A stretch of DNA of 26,824 bases from positions 1 through 26,824 of IMG/VR virus record IMGVR_UViG_3300042509_002657, one strand, 5' to 3'. The number at the start of each line of letters is the position of its first letter. Positions within the stretch are counted from its first letter, which is position 1. The position numbers and the translations under genes were made by a program. Below the pieces are notes generated by a model, which saw nothing but the letters and a program-made list of their open reading frames with translations, had not been told where the DNA came from and searched no databases. Of the stretch, positions 4,561-10,232 are shown piece by piece. Origin of the DNA: a virus.

Positions 4561-4761
4561 ATGTTCAAAAACGTCATCAATCAGGTCCGCACTTTTGGTT
4601 ACACGATGAAGAATCCGATGCCCCGCAAAATCTTCTTCCTGCGGAACTTTGCTCCCCAACGTTATACTGAGTTCAAAGACCTGATGAATACTCTGAACAC
4701 ACAGTTTCATCAAGGTCTTATCAATGAGGAGCAAATGGATTCGGCACTCCTTGCCTTCTGA
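4561..4761 (+). CDS. Small basic/aromatic hypothetical protein, 66 aa
   Basis: The protein begins MFKNVINQVRTFGYTMKN. Residues 20-35 are rich in Arg, Lys and Phe (PRKIFFLRNFAPQRY), and a helical C-terminus follows (GLINEEQMDSALLAF). It has no clear membrane span. It follows repeat copy 6 and a CA-rich leader and has no Shine-Dalgarno sequence. The family is not recognised. Confidence 0.7.
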   Translation: MFKNVINQVRTFGYTMKNPMPRKIFFLRNFAPQRYTEFKDLMNTLNTQFHQGLINEEQMDSALLAF

Positions 4762-4874
4762 TTGTAGTTCTTCATTCACACATAAGACACACACAGTAAG
4801 CATCACACATGGGAATAAGTGCGCCCTATAAAGACACTTACTTCACACACAGTTACTAACACACAACAACACAA
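4762..4874 (+). promoter_or_regulatory. CA-rich intergenic leader with weak promoter-like motif
   Basis: The 113-base gap is rich in CACAC. TATAAAGA (4827-4834) is one base from the T4 late box TATAAATA. It lies in the loop of an inverted repeat, TAAGTG (4816-4821) with CACTTA (4835-4840). Either could control the 46-residue gene at 4875. The evidence is weak. Confidence 0.3.
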
Positions 4875-5015
4875 ATGTCTAAGCAAGTTCTCATCTCCAT
4901 GCTCGCACAAGGTAACAACGGAAACGACATTCTTTCGATTCTTGATGTTATTGTGTCTGAGCAATCTTCTGAGTCTGATGATAACGGTCCGACTTTGAAT
5001 ACGATTGAGTTCTGA
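4875..5015 (+). CDS. Small conserved-looking phage protein, 46 aa
   Basis: The protein begins MSKQVLISMLAQGNNGND, then has a short Ile/Leu helix (ILSILDVIV) and an acidic Ser/Asp tail (SEQSSESDD) ending TLNTIEF. The pattern of a Leu-rich helix, a GN-x-G turn, a second helix and a polar tail matches a short cyanophage hypothetical protein I recall. No Shine-Dalgarno sequence is present; the leader is A/C-rich (AACACACAACAACACAA). A stem-loop follows nine bases after its stop. Confidence 0.72.
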   Translation: MSKQVLISMLAQGNNGNDILSILDVIVSEQSSESDDNGPTLNTIEF

Positions 5016-5023
5016 TACCTTAG

Positions 5024-5050
5024 GGGCGCAGGGTTTGACACTCTGTGCCC
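5024..5050 (+). terminator. Stem-loop after the second array, possible weak terminator
   Basis: GGGCGCAG (5024-5031) pairs with CTGTGCCC (5043-5050), eight pairs with one G-U, and an 11-base loop. It starts nine bases after a stop codon, where a terminator is expected, but the sequence after it (TCTTATGTT) is only modestly T-rich. It could instead be an RNA processing or stability element. The loop contains TTGACA (5035-5040), which could also be a -35 box. Confidence 0.45.
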
Positions 5051-5071
5051 TCTTATGTTAGGATGGACAGT

Positions 5072-5185
5072 ATGCGTGAAACGGCAGTGATTGGTGCCGG
5101 TTTCTTATGGTGCCGCGGGGGCGTAGCGTGTTTAAGGCGCCCCCCCGTATATAAAAAAGCAAACTACCCTAACCTACAGAGGTGA
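5072..5185 (+). CDS. Mini-protein, 37 aa, Cys/Arg-rich
   Basis: The ORF reads MRETAVIGAGFLWCRGG, then VACLRRPPVYKKANYP. A hydrophobic N-terminal half (residues 4-13) is followed by a basic, proline-containing tail, and two Cys lie nine residues apart. The start at 5072 is chosen because AGGA (5060-5063) sits eight bases upstream; an in-frame ATG at 5063 would add three residues. It looks like a real peptide of a kind I recall from cyanophages. However, a GC-rich hairpin lies inside it, so an RNA function for this stretch cannot be excluded. Confidence 0.55.
   Translation: MRETAVIGAGFLWCRGGVACLRRPPVYKKANYPNLQR
5114..5147 (+). other. GC-rich hairpin inside a mini-ORF
   Basis: GGGGGCG (5117-5123) pairs perfectly with CGCCCCC (5138-5144) around a 14-base loop. 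Two more pairs (5114-5115 with 5146-5147) follow beyond one mismatch. In a region of about 35-40% GC this is the most GC-rich structure in the window. It is followed by TATATAAAAAAG rather than a T-run, so it is not a standard terminator on the plus strand. Confidence 0.6.
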
Positions 5186-5196
5186 CAATTCGACCT

Positions 5197-5203
5197 CTAA
5201 ATA
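5197..5203 (+). promoter_or_regulatory. Late-type promoter motif (CTAAATA)
   Basis: CTAAATA, the same seven bases found before gp25 and gp8. It lies 34 bases upstream of the GTG at 5238 and just after the end of the 5072 gene. It probably starts late transcription of the 5238-6778 block. No -35 element is expected for T4-type late promoters. Confidence 0.5.
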
Positions 5204-5237
5204 TCACATTCATAAAATTTTTCCGGAGTACCAAAAA

Positions 5238-5315
5238 GTGGCAAAATGGATTCATAAGGGTGGATATTCTCGCCCCGATAAGAGAACGGTAAAGAAGGGT
5301 GGTAAGAAGAAGTAG
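5238..5315 (+). CDS. Basic mini-protein, 25 aa
   Basis: A 25-codon ORF with a GTG start and GGAG at 5224-5227 upstream. The product begins VAKWIHKGGYSRPDKRTV and ends in a Lys/Gly tail (KKGGKKK). Nearly half of its residues are Lys or Arg, so it could bind nucleic acid. The late-type motif upstream, the ribosome site and a stop that overlaps the next frame by 17 bases support it. It is too short for a family call. Confidence 0.5.
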   Translation: MAKWIHKGGYSRPDKRTVKKGGKKK

Positions 5316-5445
5316 ACCTTATTGGAATTTCTGGAAGGTAGTCTTTGCAGGATGGTTAATAAGGTATCCACGACAATGCTTTACGATATTCGGAGGCACT
5401 GTTGGATTTCTGATTGTTCTGATATATAATGCGGTAACAAAATGA
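5299..5445 (+). CDS. Small membrane protein, 48 aa
   Basis: A GTG-started ORF overlapping the preceding gene by 17 bases in another frame. It has a basic N-terminus (VRRRSRP), an aromatic segment (YWNFWKVVFAGWLI), a polar turn (RYPRQC), and a hydrophobic segment (FGGTVGFLIVLIYN) ending VTK. This predicts one or two membrane passes with the positive N-terminus inside. It resembles short cyanophage membrane proteins with an RYP turn that I recall. The exact start is uncertain because no clean Shine-Dalgarno sequence precedes the GTG. Confidence 0.55.
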   Translation: MVRRSRPYWNFWKVVFAGWLIRYPRQCFTIFGGTVGFLIVLIYNAVTK

Positions 5446-5478
5446 AAAGTTACTGAAAAATTTCCGGAAAAAATTTTT

Positions 5479-5673
5479 ATGACTGAAAATGTTTATCACA
5501 TTTACGCAAAGGGTCAGTGCATCTATCACAGTTTATCAGAGAGTAGATTCTCTGAGACCTGGGAAATGATTCACCGAATGATTGATCTTCTTGATTTAGA
5601 TCTTACAAAAGAAGATTTGTGTTATGAAGAACTGTGTGTGAATAAGGAAGTAGTACTCAACTCTTCTCATTGA
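5479..5673 (+). CDS. Conserved-looking cyanophage hypothetical protein, 64 aa
   Basis: The protein begins MTENVYHIYAKGQCIYHSL and has a helical middle (SETWEMIHRMIDLLDLDLT), an acidic stretch (KEDLCYEEL) and the tail VVLNSSH. The whole pattern (VYH-x-YAK, C-x-YHSLSE, YEEL, N-x-SS at the end) matches a short family common in T4-like cyanophages as I recall, with no assigned function. It seems full length. An AT-rich leader with TTCCGGAAAAAA precedes the ATG. Confidence 0.8.
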   Translation: MTENVYHIYAKGQCIYHSLSESRFSETWEMIHRMIDLLDLDLTKEDLCYEELCVNKEVVLNSSH

Positions 5674-5722
5674 CAGAAGCATATATAGACTGATAAAATT
5701 GATCTGAAGGTTATTTTCACTT

Positions 5723-6490
5723 ATGGCAAAAGGATTTACAGTTAAAGCAGCATCCCCTAAGGCATCAGAAGCTGATTGGGATTATGATGCTATCAAAGAA
5801 CGAATGAAGGGAAAGAGTATTGTATTCTGTCTACCTGGACGAGGATGCTCTTTTATTTTTCTAAAAGCATTTGTACAACTATGTTTTGATCTTGTACAAA
5901 ATGGAATGAGTATTCAAATTTCTCAAGATTACTCATCTATGGTTAACTTTGCACGTTGTAAAGTATTAGGTGCAAATGTACTTCGTGGACCAAAGCAAAT
6001 TCCTTGGGATGGGAAGTTGCAGTATGATTATCAACTTTGGATTGACTCGGATATTGTCTTCACCACAGAAAAGTTCTGGCAACTCTGTGATCTTGCTCTG
6101 AATGCAGAGGGAGAAGAGAAGGAGATTGTTGCTGGTTGGTATGCCACAGAAGATGGTCACACAACCTCAGTAGCACACTGGTTGGAAGAAGATGACTTCC
6201 GCAAGAACGGTGGTGTGATGAATCATGAGACCGTAGATTCAATCTCTAAGCGTCGCAAACCTTTCACTGTTGATTACACTGGATTTGGTTGGGTACTCAT
6301 CAAGAAGGGAGTCTTTGAGAATCTTGAGTATCCTTGGTTCGCTCCTAAGATGCAAGTCTTTGAGTCTGGTGCAGTACAAGACATGTGTGGCGAAGATGTC
6401 TCATTCTGTCTTGATGCAAAAGAAGAAGGCTTTGATATCTGGTGTGATCCTCGTATTAGAGTTGGTCACGAAAAAACTCGCGTTATCTGA
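5723..6490 (+). CDS. Glycosyltransferase-like protein (GT-A fold), 255 aa
   Basis: Residues 31-60 form a first strand and helix (KSIVFCLPGRGCSFIF). Residues 101-113 read YDYQLWIDSDIVF, where DSD (108-110) fits the metal-binding DxD motif of GT-A glycosyltransferases. Later come GFGWVLIKKGVFENL, then GEDVSFCLDAKEEGF with a candidate catalytic ED, and finally a His in RVGHEK that could bind the metal. This order is typical of family-2-like enzymes, which move a sugar from a nucleotide-sugar to an acceptor. Acceptor and sugar cannot be read from sequence; virion or host-surface modification are options. Its stop overlaps the next ATG by one base. Confidence 0.78.
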   Translation: MAKGFTVKAASPKASEADWDYDAIKERMKGKSIVFCLPGRGCSFIFLKAFVQLCFDLVQNGMSIQISQDYSSMVNFARCKVLGANVLRGPKQIPWDGKLQYDYQLWIDSDIVFTTEKFWQLCDLALNAEGEEKEIVAGWYATEDGHTTSVAHWLEEDDFRKNGGVMNHETVDSISKRRKPFTVDYTGFGWVLIKKGVFENLEYPWFAPKMQVFESGAVQDMCGEDVSFCLDAKEEGFDIWCDPRIRVGHEKTRVI

Positions 6491-6660
6491 TGAAAGAGAA
6501 AACCTACGATATCTTATATAATGGTCGTAGACTTTACCAGAACCTCACTCTAGAGTCTTGTAGTGAGGTTCTACAAGGGATCTCAGAGCGGTTTTGCTCG
6601 GGAGATAATATTGATCCTAATTTAATTGAACTGGAGGAAACTCAAAATGGCACTGAATAA
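6490..6660 (+). CDS. Small hypothetical protein, 56 aa
   Basis: It starts within the stop of the glycosyltransferase-like gene (TGATG) and begins MKEKTYDILYNGRRLYQNLT. The C-terminus is acidic (NIDPNLIELEETQNG). Its last 14 bases overlap the next gene, so the GGAGG that serves the next start lies within this coding region. The overlap on both sides suggests tight coupling of the three products. It resembles a short cyanophage family ending in DPNLIELEE; the function is unknown. Confidence 0.72.
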   Translation: MKEKTYDILYNGRRLYQNLTLESCSEVLQGISERFCSGDNIDPNLIELEETQNGTE

Positions 6661-6778
6661 ACTTATTTTTCAACCCGGCGCGCCGAAGAAAACTCGTCAA
6701 GGACGTTCACCTCGTACTCTACTAAGTCCAACGTCTCGTAATGGACGTAAGAAGAAGTATCGGGGACAAGGCAAATAA
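6647..6778 (+). CDS. Small basic protein, 43 aa
   Basis: The protein begins MALNKLIFQPGAPKKTRQG and ends RNGRKKKYRGQGK. About a third of the residues are Arg or Lys and there is almost no acid, which suggests nucleic-acid or membrane-surface binding. A strong ribosome site (GGAGG at 6633-6637) sits nine bases before the ATG. It overlaps the previous gene by 14 bases in another frame. I recall similar short basic proteins in cyanophages; no function is assigned. Confidence 0.75.
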   Translation: MALNKLIFQPGAPKKTRQGRSPRTLLSPTSRNGRKKKYRGQGK

Positions 6779-6783
6779 TTTAA

Positions 6784-6990
6784 ATGATTCAACTAAATCC
6801 TCAAATCCCAGTCATTACTCCAAAGGGTAATGGTTGGGCATTTTTTTTAATTGACCGTTCACAAGAACATGATTTAGAGTGGGTTGTTTTTCTAGATAGT
6901 AGTGGAGAATGTTGGACCTTTAAAAACTCAGATATTAGAATACAAAAAAACTATACTTTACATCGTTCAAATCCATCTAGCATTGAATAA
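6784..6990 (+). CDS. Conserved-looking hypothetical protein, 68 aa
   Basis: The protein begins MIQLNPQIPVITPKGNGWA, followed by FFLIDRSQEHDLEWVVFLD, SSGECWTFKNSDIR and a short tail. The layout of beta strands with LxPxIPVxTPKG and GECWTF motifs matches a small protein often found in T4-like cyanophages, of unknown role. A run of eight T encodes FFL and could be a slippage-prone site. The TAA overlaps the next ATG by one base. Confidence 0.8.
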   Translation: MIQLNPQIPVITPKGNGWAFFLIDRSQEHDLEWVVFLDSSGECWTFKNSDIRIQKNYTLHRSNPSSIE

Positions 6991-7607
6991 TGTATCATTT
7001 AGAAACTTCGGATGAATGGGAATCAATTCACATAAAAGATCTTTGGGTTTATAATAAACTTATATTATCCAGGTCATTAGGATACTTATGTGGCCCAACT
7101 GGAGTGTCTGTACCAATTCCAAATCATTATATCGTCCGTCCAAGCATTAATTTCCTTGGTATGGGACGATTTTCTCGTATGGAATGGATATCCGACAAAA
7201 CTGACCACTTTCACCCATCAGAATTTTGGTGTGAAAGATTTTATGGTGAGCATATTAGTGTGGATTTTGAAGATAAGCAATCAAAATTAGTTGTTATTGG
7301 GGAAAGGGATTCGAACAATCCTTTGTATAAATGGGAAAAATGGACTAAAATTGATAGGAGGGTGGAATTTCCTTCACTCTTAGATGATTTGGTCGGCAAT
7401 TATGAACATATTAACTGCGAATTTATTGGTGATAAACTAATAGAGGTTCATTTTAGACAAAATCCAGATTTTAGATACGGGAATACTGTTGCAATTCCCG
7501 TATGGAAAGGAGAAAAAATTGAAAAAATTGAAAATCTGTCATTTGTAAGAGATGAAGACTATCTAAGAGAAGGTTTTTATATTGATTTCGGGATAGAAAC
7601 CCCGTAA
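6990..7607 (+). CDS. Conserved-looking phage protein, possible ATP-grasp-like fold, 205 aa
   Basis: The product begins MYHLETSDEWESIHIKDLW. Notable blocks are YLCGPTGVSVPIPNHYIVRP, INFLGMGRFSRMEW, FWCERFYGEHISVDF, LYKWEKW, and near the C-terminus INCEFIGDKLIEVHFRQNPDF. The last block, with an acidic residue, a strand and E-x-H-x-R-x-N, recalls the metal/ATP-binding end of ATP-grasp ligases. The middle GEHISVDF also fits such a fold. The usual glycine-rich loop is not obvious. I recall a cyanophage family with these blocks, without experimental function. It lies just upstream of the baseplate operon. Confidence 0.65.
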   Translation: MYHLETSDEWESIHIKDLWVYNKLILSRSLGYLCGPTGVSVPIPNHYIVRPSINFLGMGRFSRMEWISDKTDHFHPSEFWCERFYGEHISVDFEDKQSKLVVIGERDSNNPLYKWEKWTKIDRRVEFPSLLDDLVGNYEHINCEFIGDKLIEVHFRQNPDFRYGNTVAIPVWKGEKIEKIENLSFVRDEDYLREGFYIDFGIETP

Positions 7608-7639
7608 AAAGTTCTGATCTAAAAAATCAGGAGAAAAAA

Positions 7640-7894
7640 ATGACCAAAAAAGTCGATAAAGACGAAAATTTCATGAAAAATGAGTGGGGGACTCAATTTT
7701 TGTCAAGTGAGTATGGATGGGATGAAAAAATTAAACAACAAAAGATGCTTAGGGAGATTTCAAATGATGATTTGACGCCTAAAAAACACGATTTTGTTGT
7801 TCAAAATGAAATTCATTCTAAAATTCGTAATGATGATGATTATGACGATTGGGAATATGGAACAGAACCACTTTATGAGTCAAAACCACTCTAA
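7640..7894 (+). CDS. Small acidic hypothetical protein, 84 aa
   Basis: The product begins MTKKVDKDENFMKNEWGTQ and is highly charged, with an acidic run (RNDDDYDDWEYGTEP) near the C-terminus. It looks largely disordered. A good ribosome site (AGGAG, 7629-7633) precedes the ATG. A short hairpin, CTGAT (7614-7618) with ATCAG (7626-7630), reaches into this site and might modulate it. The stop codon lies inside the late-type motif that precedes gp25. It may be a structural or assembly accessory by position only. Confidence 0.7.
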   Translation: MTKKVDKDENFMKNEWGTQFLSSEYGWDEKIKQQKMLREISNDDLTPKKHDFVVQNEIHSKIRNDDDYDDWEYGTEPLYESKPL

Positions 7895-7897
7895 ATA
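7891..7897 (+). promoter_or_regulatory. Late-type promoter motif before gp25
   Basis: CTAAATA, ending 21 bases before the gp25 ATG and overlapping the stop of the preceding gene. It resembles the T4 late box TATAAATA. By position it would start the main structural operon (gp25, gp6, giant protein). Confidence 0.6.
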
Positions 7898-7918
7898 AGA
7901 TATAATCGAATGTAAAAT

Positions 7919-8320
7919 ATGCCTCTAGAGAGGATAAGTAAAGGATTCAAAGATATTAGTATGACATTCCAGTCAAATCCTCTCAACAGAGATTTGATTG
8001 GAATAAAAAATGAGACTGCGATTTCGAGATCGGTGAAAAATCTTGTTCTTACTTCTCAGGGAGAAAAATTTTTTGATTCTAGTTTTGGTACTAAAGTTTC
8101 AAAACTCTTATTTGAAAATATTGATGAAATGACCGCATCTATCATAAAAGATGAAATATCATTTACATTAACTACATATGAACCTAGGATTGAACTGATT
8201 AATATATCAGTAAAACCAAATTATGATGAAAATGAATTTGCTGTTACCATACAATATAAAATTATTGGTATTGATGTACTTCCTCAGCAATTATCATTTG
8301 CATTACAACCAACAAGATAA
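7919..8320 (+). CDS. gp25: Baseplate wedge subunit gp25, 133 aa
   Basis: The sequence matches the gp25-like family in length (T4 gp25 is 132 residues) and pattern: an N-terminal arm (KGFKDISMTFQSNPLNRDL), IKNETAISRSVKNLVLTSQG, the typical F-x-SSFGTKVSKLLFE turn, TYEPRIELINISV and a final beta strand. In T4 this protein joins gp6 and gp53 in the baseplate wedge and belongs to the gpW/gp25 family also found in contractile injection machines. The stop is directly followed by the gp6 ATG with no gap, so the two are co-translated. No Shine-Dalgarno sequence is obvious. Confidence 0.93.
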   Translation: MPLERISKGFKDISMTFQSNPLNRDLIGIKNETAISRSVKNLVLTSQGEKFFDSSFGTKVSKLLFENIDEMTASIIKDEISFTLTTYEPRIELINISVKPNYDENEFAVTIQYKIIGIDVLPQQLSFALQPTR

Positions 8321-10231
8321 ATGACTCTAGTAAATTTTACAAATCTAGACTTTGATCAGATAAAAGTATCTTTAAAGGAATACTTAAGATCAAATTCAAA
8401 TTTCACTGATTATGATTTTGAAGGATCAAATCTTTCAACAATCATAGACCTATTAGCTTACAACACATATATTTCTTCATACAATGCTAACTTTGTTAGT
8501 AATGAGGTTTTTATTGATAGTGCAACACTCAGAGAAAATGTTGTTTCTCTGGCTCGTAATATTGGATATGTTCCTCGTTCCAGAACTGCGGCAAAAGCAA
8601 ACATATCTTTCTTTGTAGATACAAGTACTTTTAGTACAAATCCACTTACACTAACTCTTAAAAAAGGTACTGTTTGTCTATCAAGTTCTACATTTGGTGA
8701 CACTAATTTTTCCTTTGCAATTAAAGGTGATGTAACCGTTCCAGTTGTTAATGGTATTGCACTGTTTGATGACATCGAAGTTTATGAAGGATCCTTAATA
8801 ACTGCTAATTTTACAGTAAATAGCAATAATCCAAATCAAAAATATATTTTAGAAAATTCAAGTATAGACACATCAACGATTTCTGTTCTTGTTAGAAACA
8901 CTGAGTCTAGTTCTGTTTCAAGAAACTTTGTTTTTTCTGATAGCATATTAAATGTAACCTCAGAATCAAGAGTTTTCTTTATACAGGAAATTGAGGACCA
9001 GAGATATGAGTTAATATTTGGAGACGGTATATTTGGTAAAAAGTTAGATAATTTAAATTACATTGATGTTTCTTATATAATTACCAGTGGTGAATCTGGA
9101 AATGGTGTTAGTGACTTTAAGTTTGGCGGAAGAATAGTTGATAATAATGGAAGAGTTGTTACTGATGGAATATCGTTAGTGACAACTAACGTGGCATCAA
9201 GGAGTGGTAAGGAAATTGAATCTGTAGAGTCAATTAAAAAATATGCTCCAAGAATATATGCAGCGCAAAATAGGGCAGTAACTGCAAACGATTATGAAAG
9301 TATAATACCAAAGATATATCCAGAAACGGAATCAATTTCTGTTTATGGTGGAGAAGATCTTGAACCCCCAAGATACGGTAAAGTTTTTATCAGTATAAAA
9401 CCTTTTAATGGACCATTTGTATCAAGTCAGGTAAAAGACAATATCAAAAAACTTTTGCGCAAGTATAGTGTTGCTGGTATTGTTCCTGAAATAGTAGATT
9501 TAAAGTATCTTTTTATTGAATTTGATACTACCATTTATTATAATACTAACCTTGCTTCTTCTCCAGACAGTGTGAGAAGTATAGTCAGTCAAAATATAAC
9601 TAAGTATGCAGAATCTAGTGAACTGAACAAATATGGCGCAAGGTTTAAATATAGTAAATTTTTGAAAATAATCGATGATGGTAGTAATTCCATTACTTCA
9701 AATATTACAAAAATTAGAATGAGAAGGGATTTATTTCCTCTCGTGAATCAATTTGCTGATTATGAAATATGTTTTGGTAATAGATTTCATATAAAAGATC
9801 GTAATGGATTTAATATTAAATCATCTGGATTTAGAATAAATGGTTTAAGTGAAACATTATACATAAGTGATGTACCTGATTCTAATTTGAGAACAGGTAA
9901 GATTGTAATTTTTAGACTTATCTCGCCAACTGAGTTTGTGATTGTAGCATCAAATGCTGGAACAATAAATTATGAAAAAGGTGAAATTATATTATTCCCA
10001 ATCGATATCAGAGAAACTATTAAATTCAGTGGGGGTAATCCAGTTATAGAAATATCTACAATTCCTAAATCCAATGATATTATTGGATTACAGGATCTTT
10101 ATTTGCAGATAGATATTAATAACAGTATTTTAAATACTGTTTCTGATGAAATTTCATCTGGTGCTGATGCATCAGGTACATCATATACAGTAACATCAAG
10201 CTACGAAAACGGAAATCTTGTAAGATCATAA
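8321..10231 (+). CDS. gp6: Baseplate wedge subunit gp6, 636 aa
   Basis: The N-terminus (FTNLDFDQIKVSLKEYLR, then FEGSNLSTIIDLLAYNTYI, NEVFIDSATLRENVVSLARN and IGYVPRSR) is characteristic of gp6/baseplate J proteins. The central part holds YELIFGDGIFG and YAPRIYAAQNRAVTANDYES, a hallmark of the gpJ core. Length is close to T4 gp6 (660 residues). In T4, gp6 dimers form the inner ring linking the six wedges. It follows gp25 with no gap and is separated by one base from the giant gene, so the three form one translational block. Confidence in the family is high. Confidence 0.93.
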   Translation: MTLVNFTNLDFDQIKVSLKEYLRSNSNFTDYDFEGSNLSTIIDLLAYNTYISSYNANFVSNEVFIDSATLRENVVSLARNIGYVPRSRTAAKANISFFVDTSTFSTNPLTLTLKKGTVCLSSSTFGDTNFSFAIKGDVTVPVVNGIALFDDIEVYEGSLITANFTVNSNNPNQKYILENSSIDTSTISVLVRNTESSSVSRNFVFSDSILNVTSESRVFFIQEIEDQRYELIFGDGIFGKKLDNLNYIDVSYIITSGESGNGVSDFKFGGRIVDNNGRVVTDGISLVTTNVASRSGKEIESVESIKKYAPRIYAAQNRAVTANDYESIIPKIYPETESISVYGGEDLEPPRYGKVFISIKPFNGPFVSSQVKDNIKKLLRKYSVAGIVPEIVDLKYLFIEFDTTIYYNTNLASSPDSVRSIVSQNITKYAESSELNKYGARFKYSKFLKIIDDGSNSITSNITKIRMRRDLFPLVNQFADYEICFGNRFHIKDRNGFNIKSSGFRINGLSETLYISDVPDSNLRTGKIVIFRLISPTEFVIVASNAGTINYEKGEIILFPIDIRETIKFSGGNPVIEISTIPKSNDIIGLQDLYLQIDINNSILNTVSDEISSGADASGTSYTVTSSYENGNLVRS

Positions 10232-10232
10232 A

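Noticed and set aside
5035-5064. TTGACA with an 18-base spacer and TAGGAT as a promoter
   Set aside because: The -10 matches at only four of six positions, the -35 is in a stem-loop, and transcription would begin at the start of the 5072 gene.
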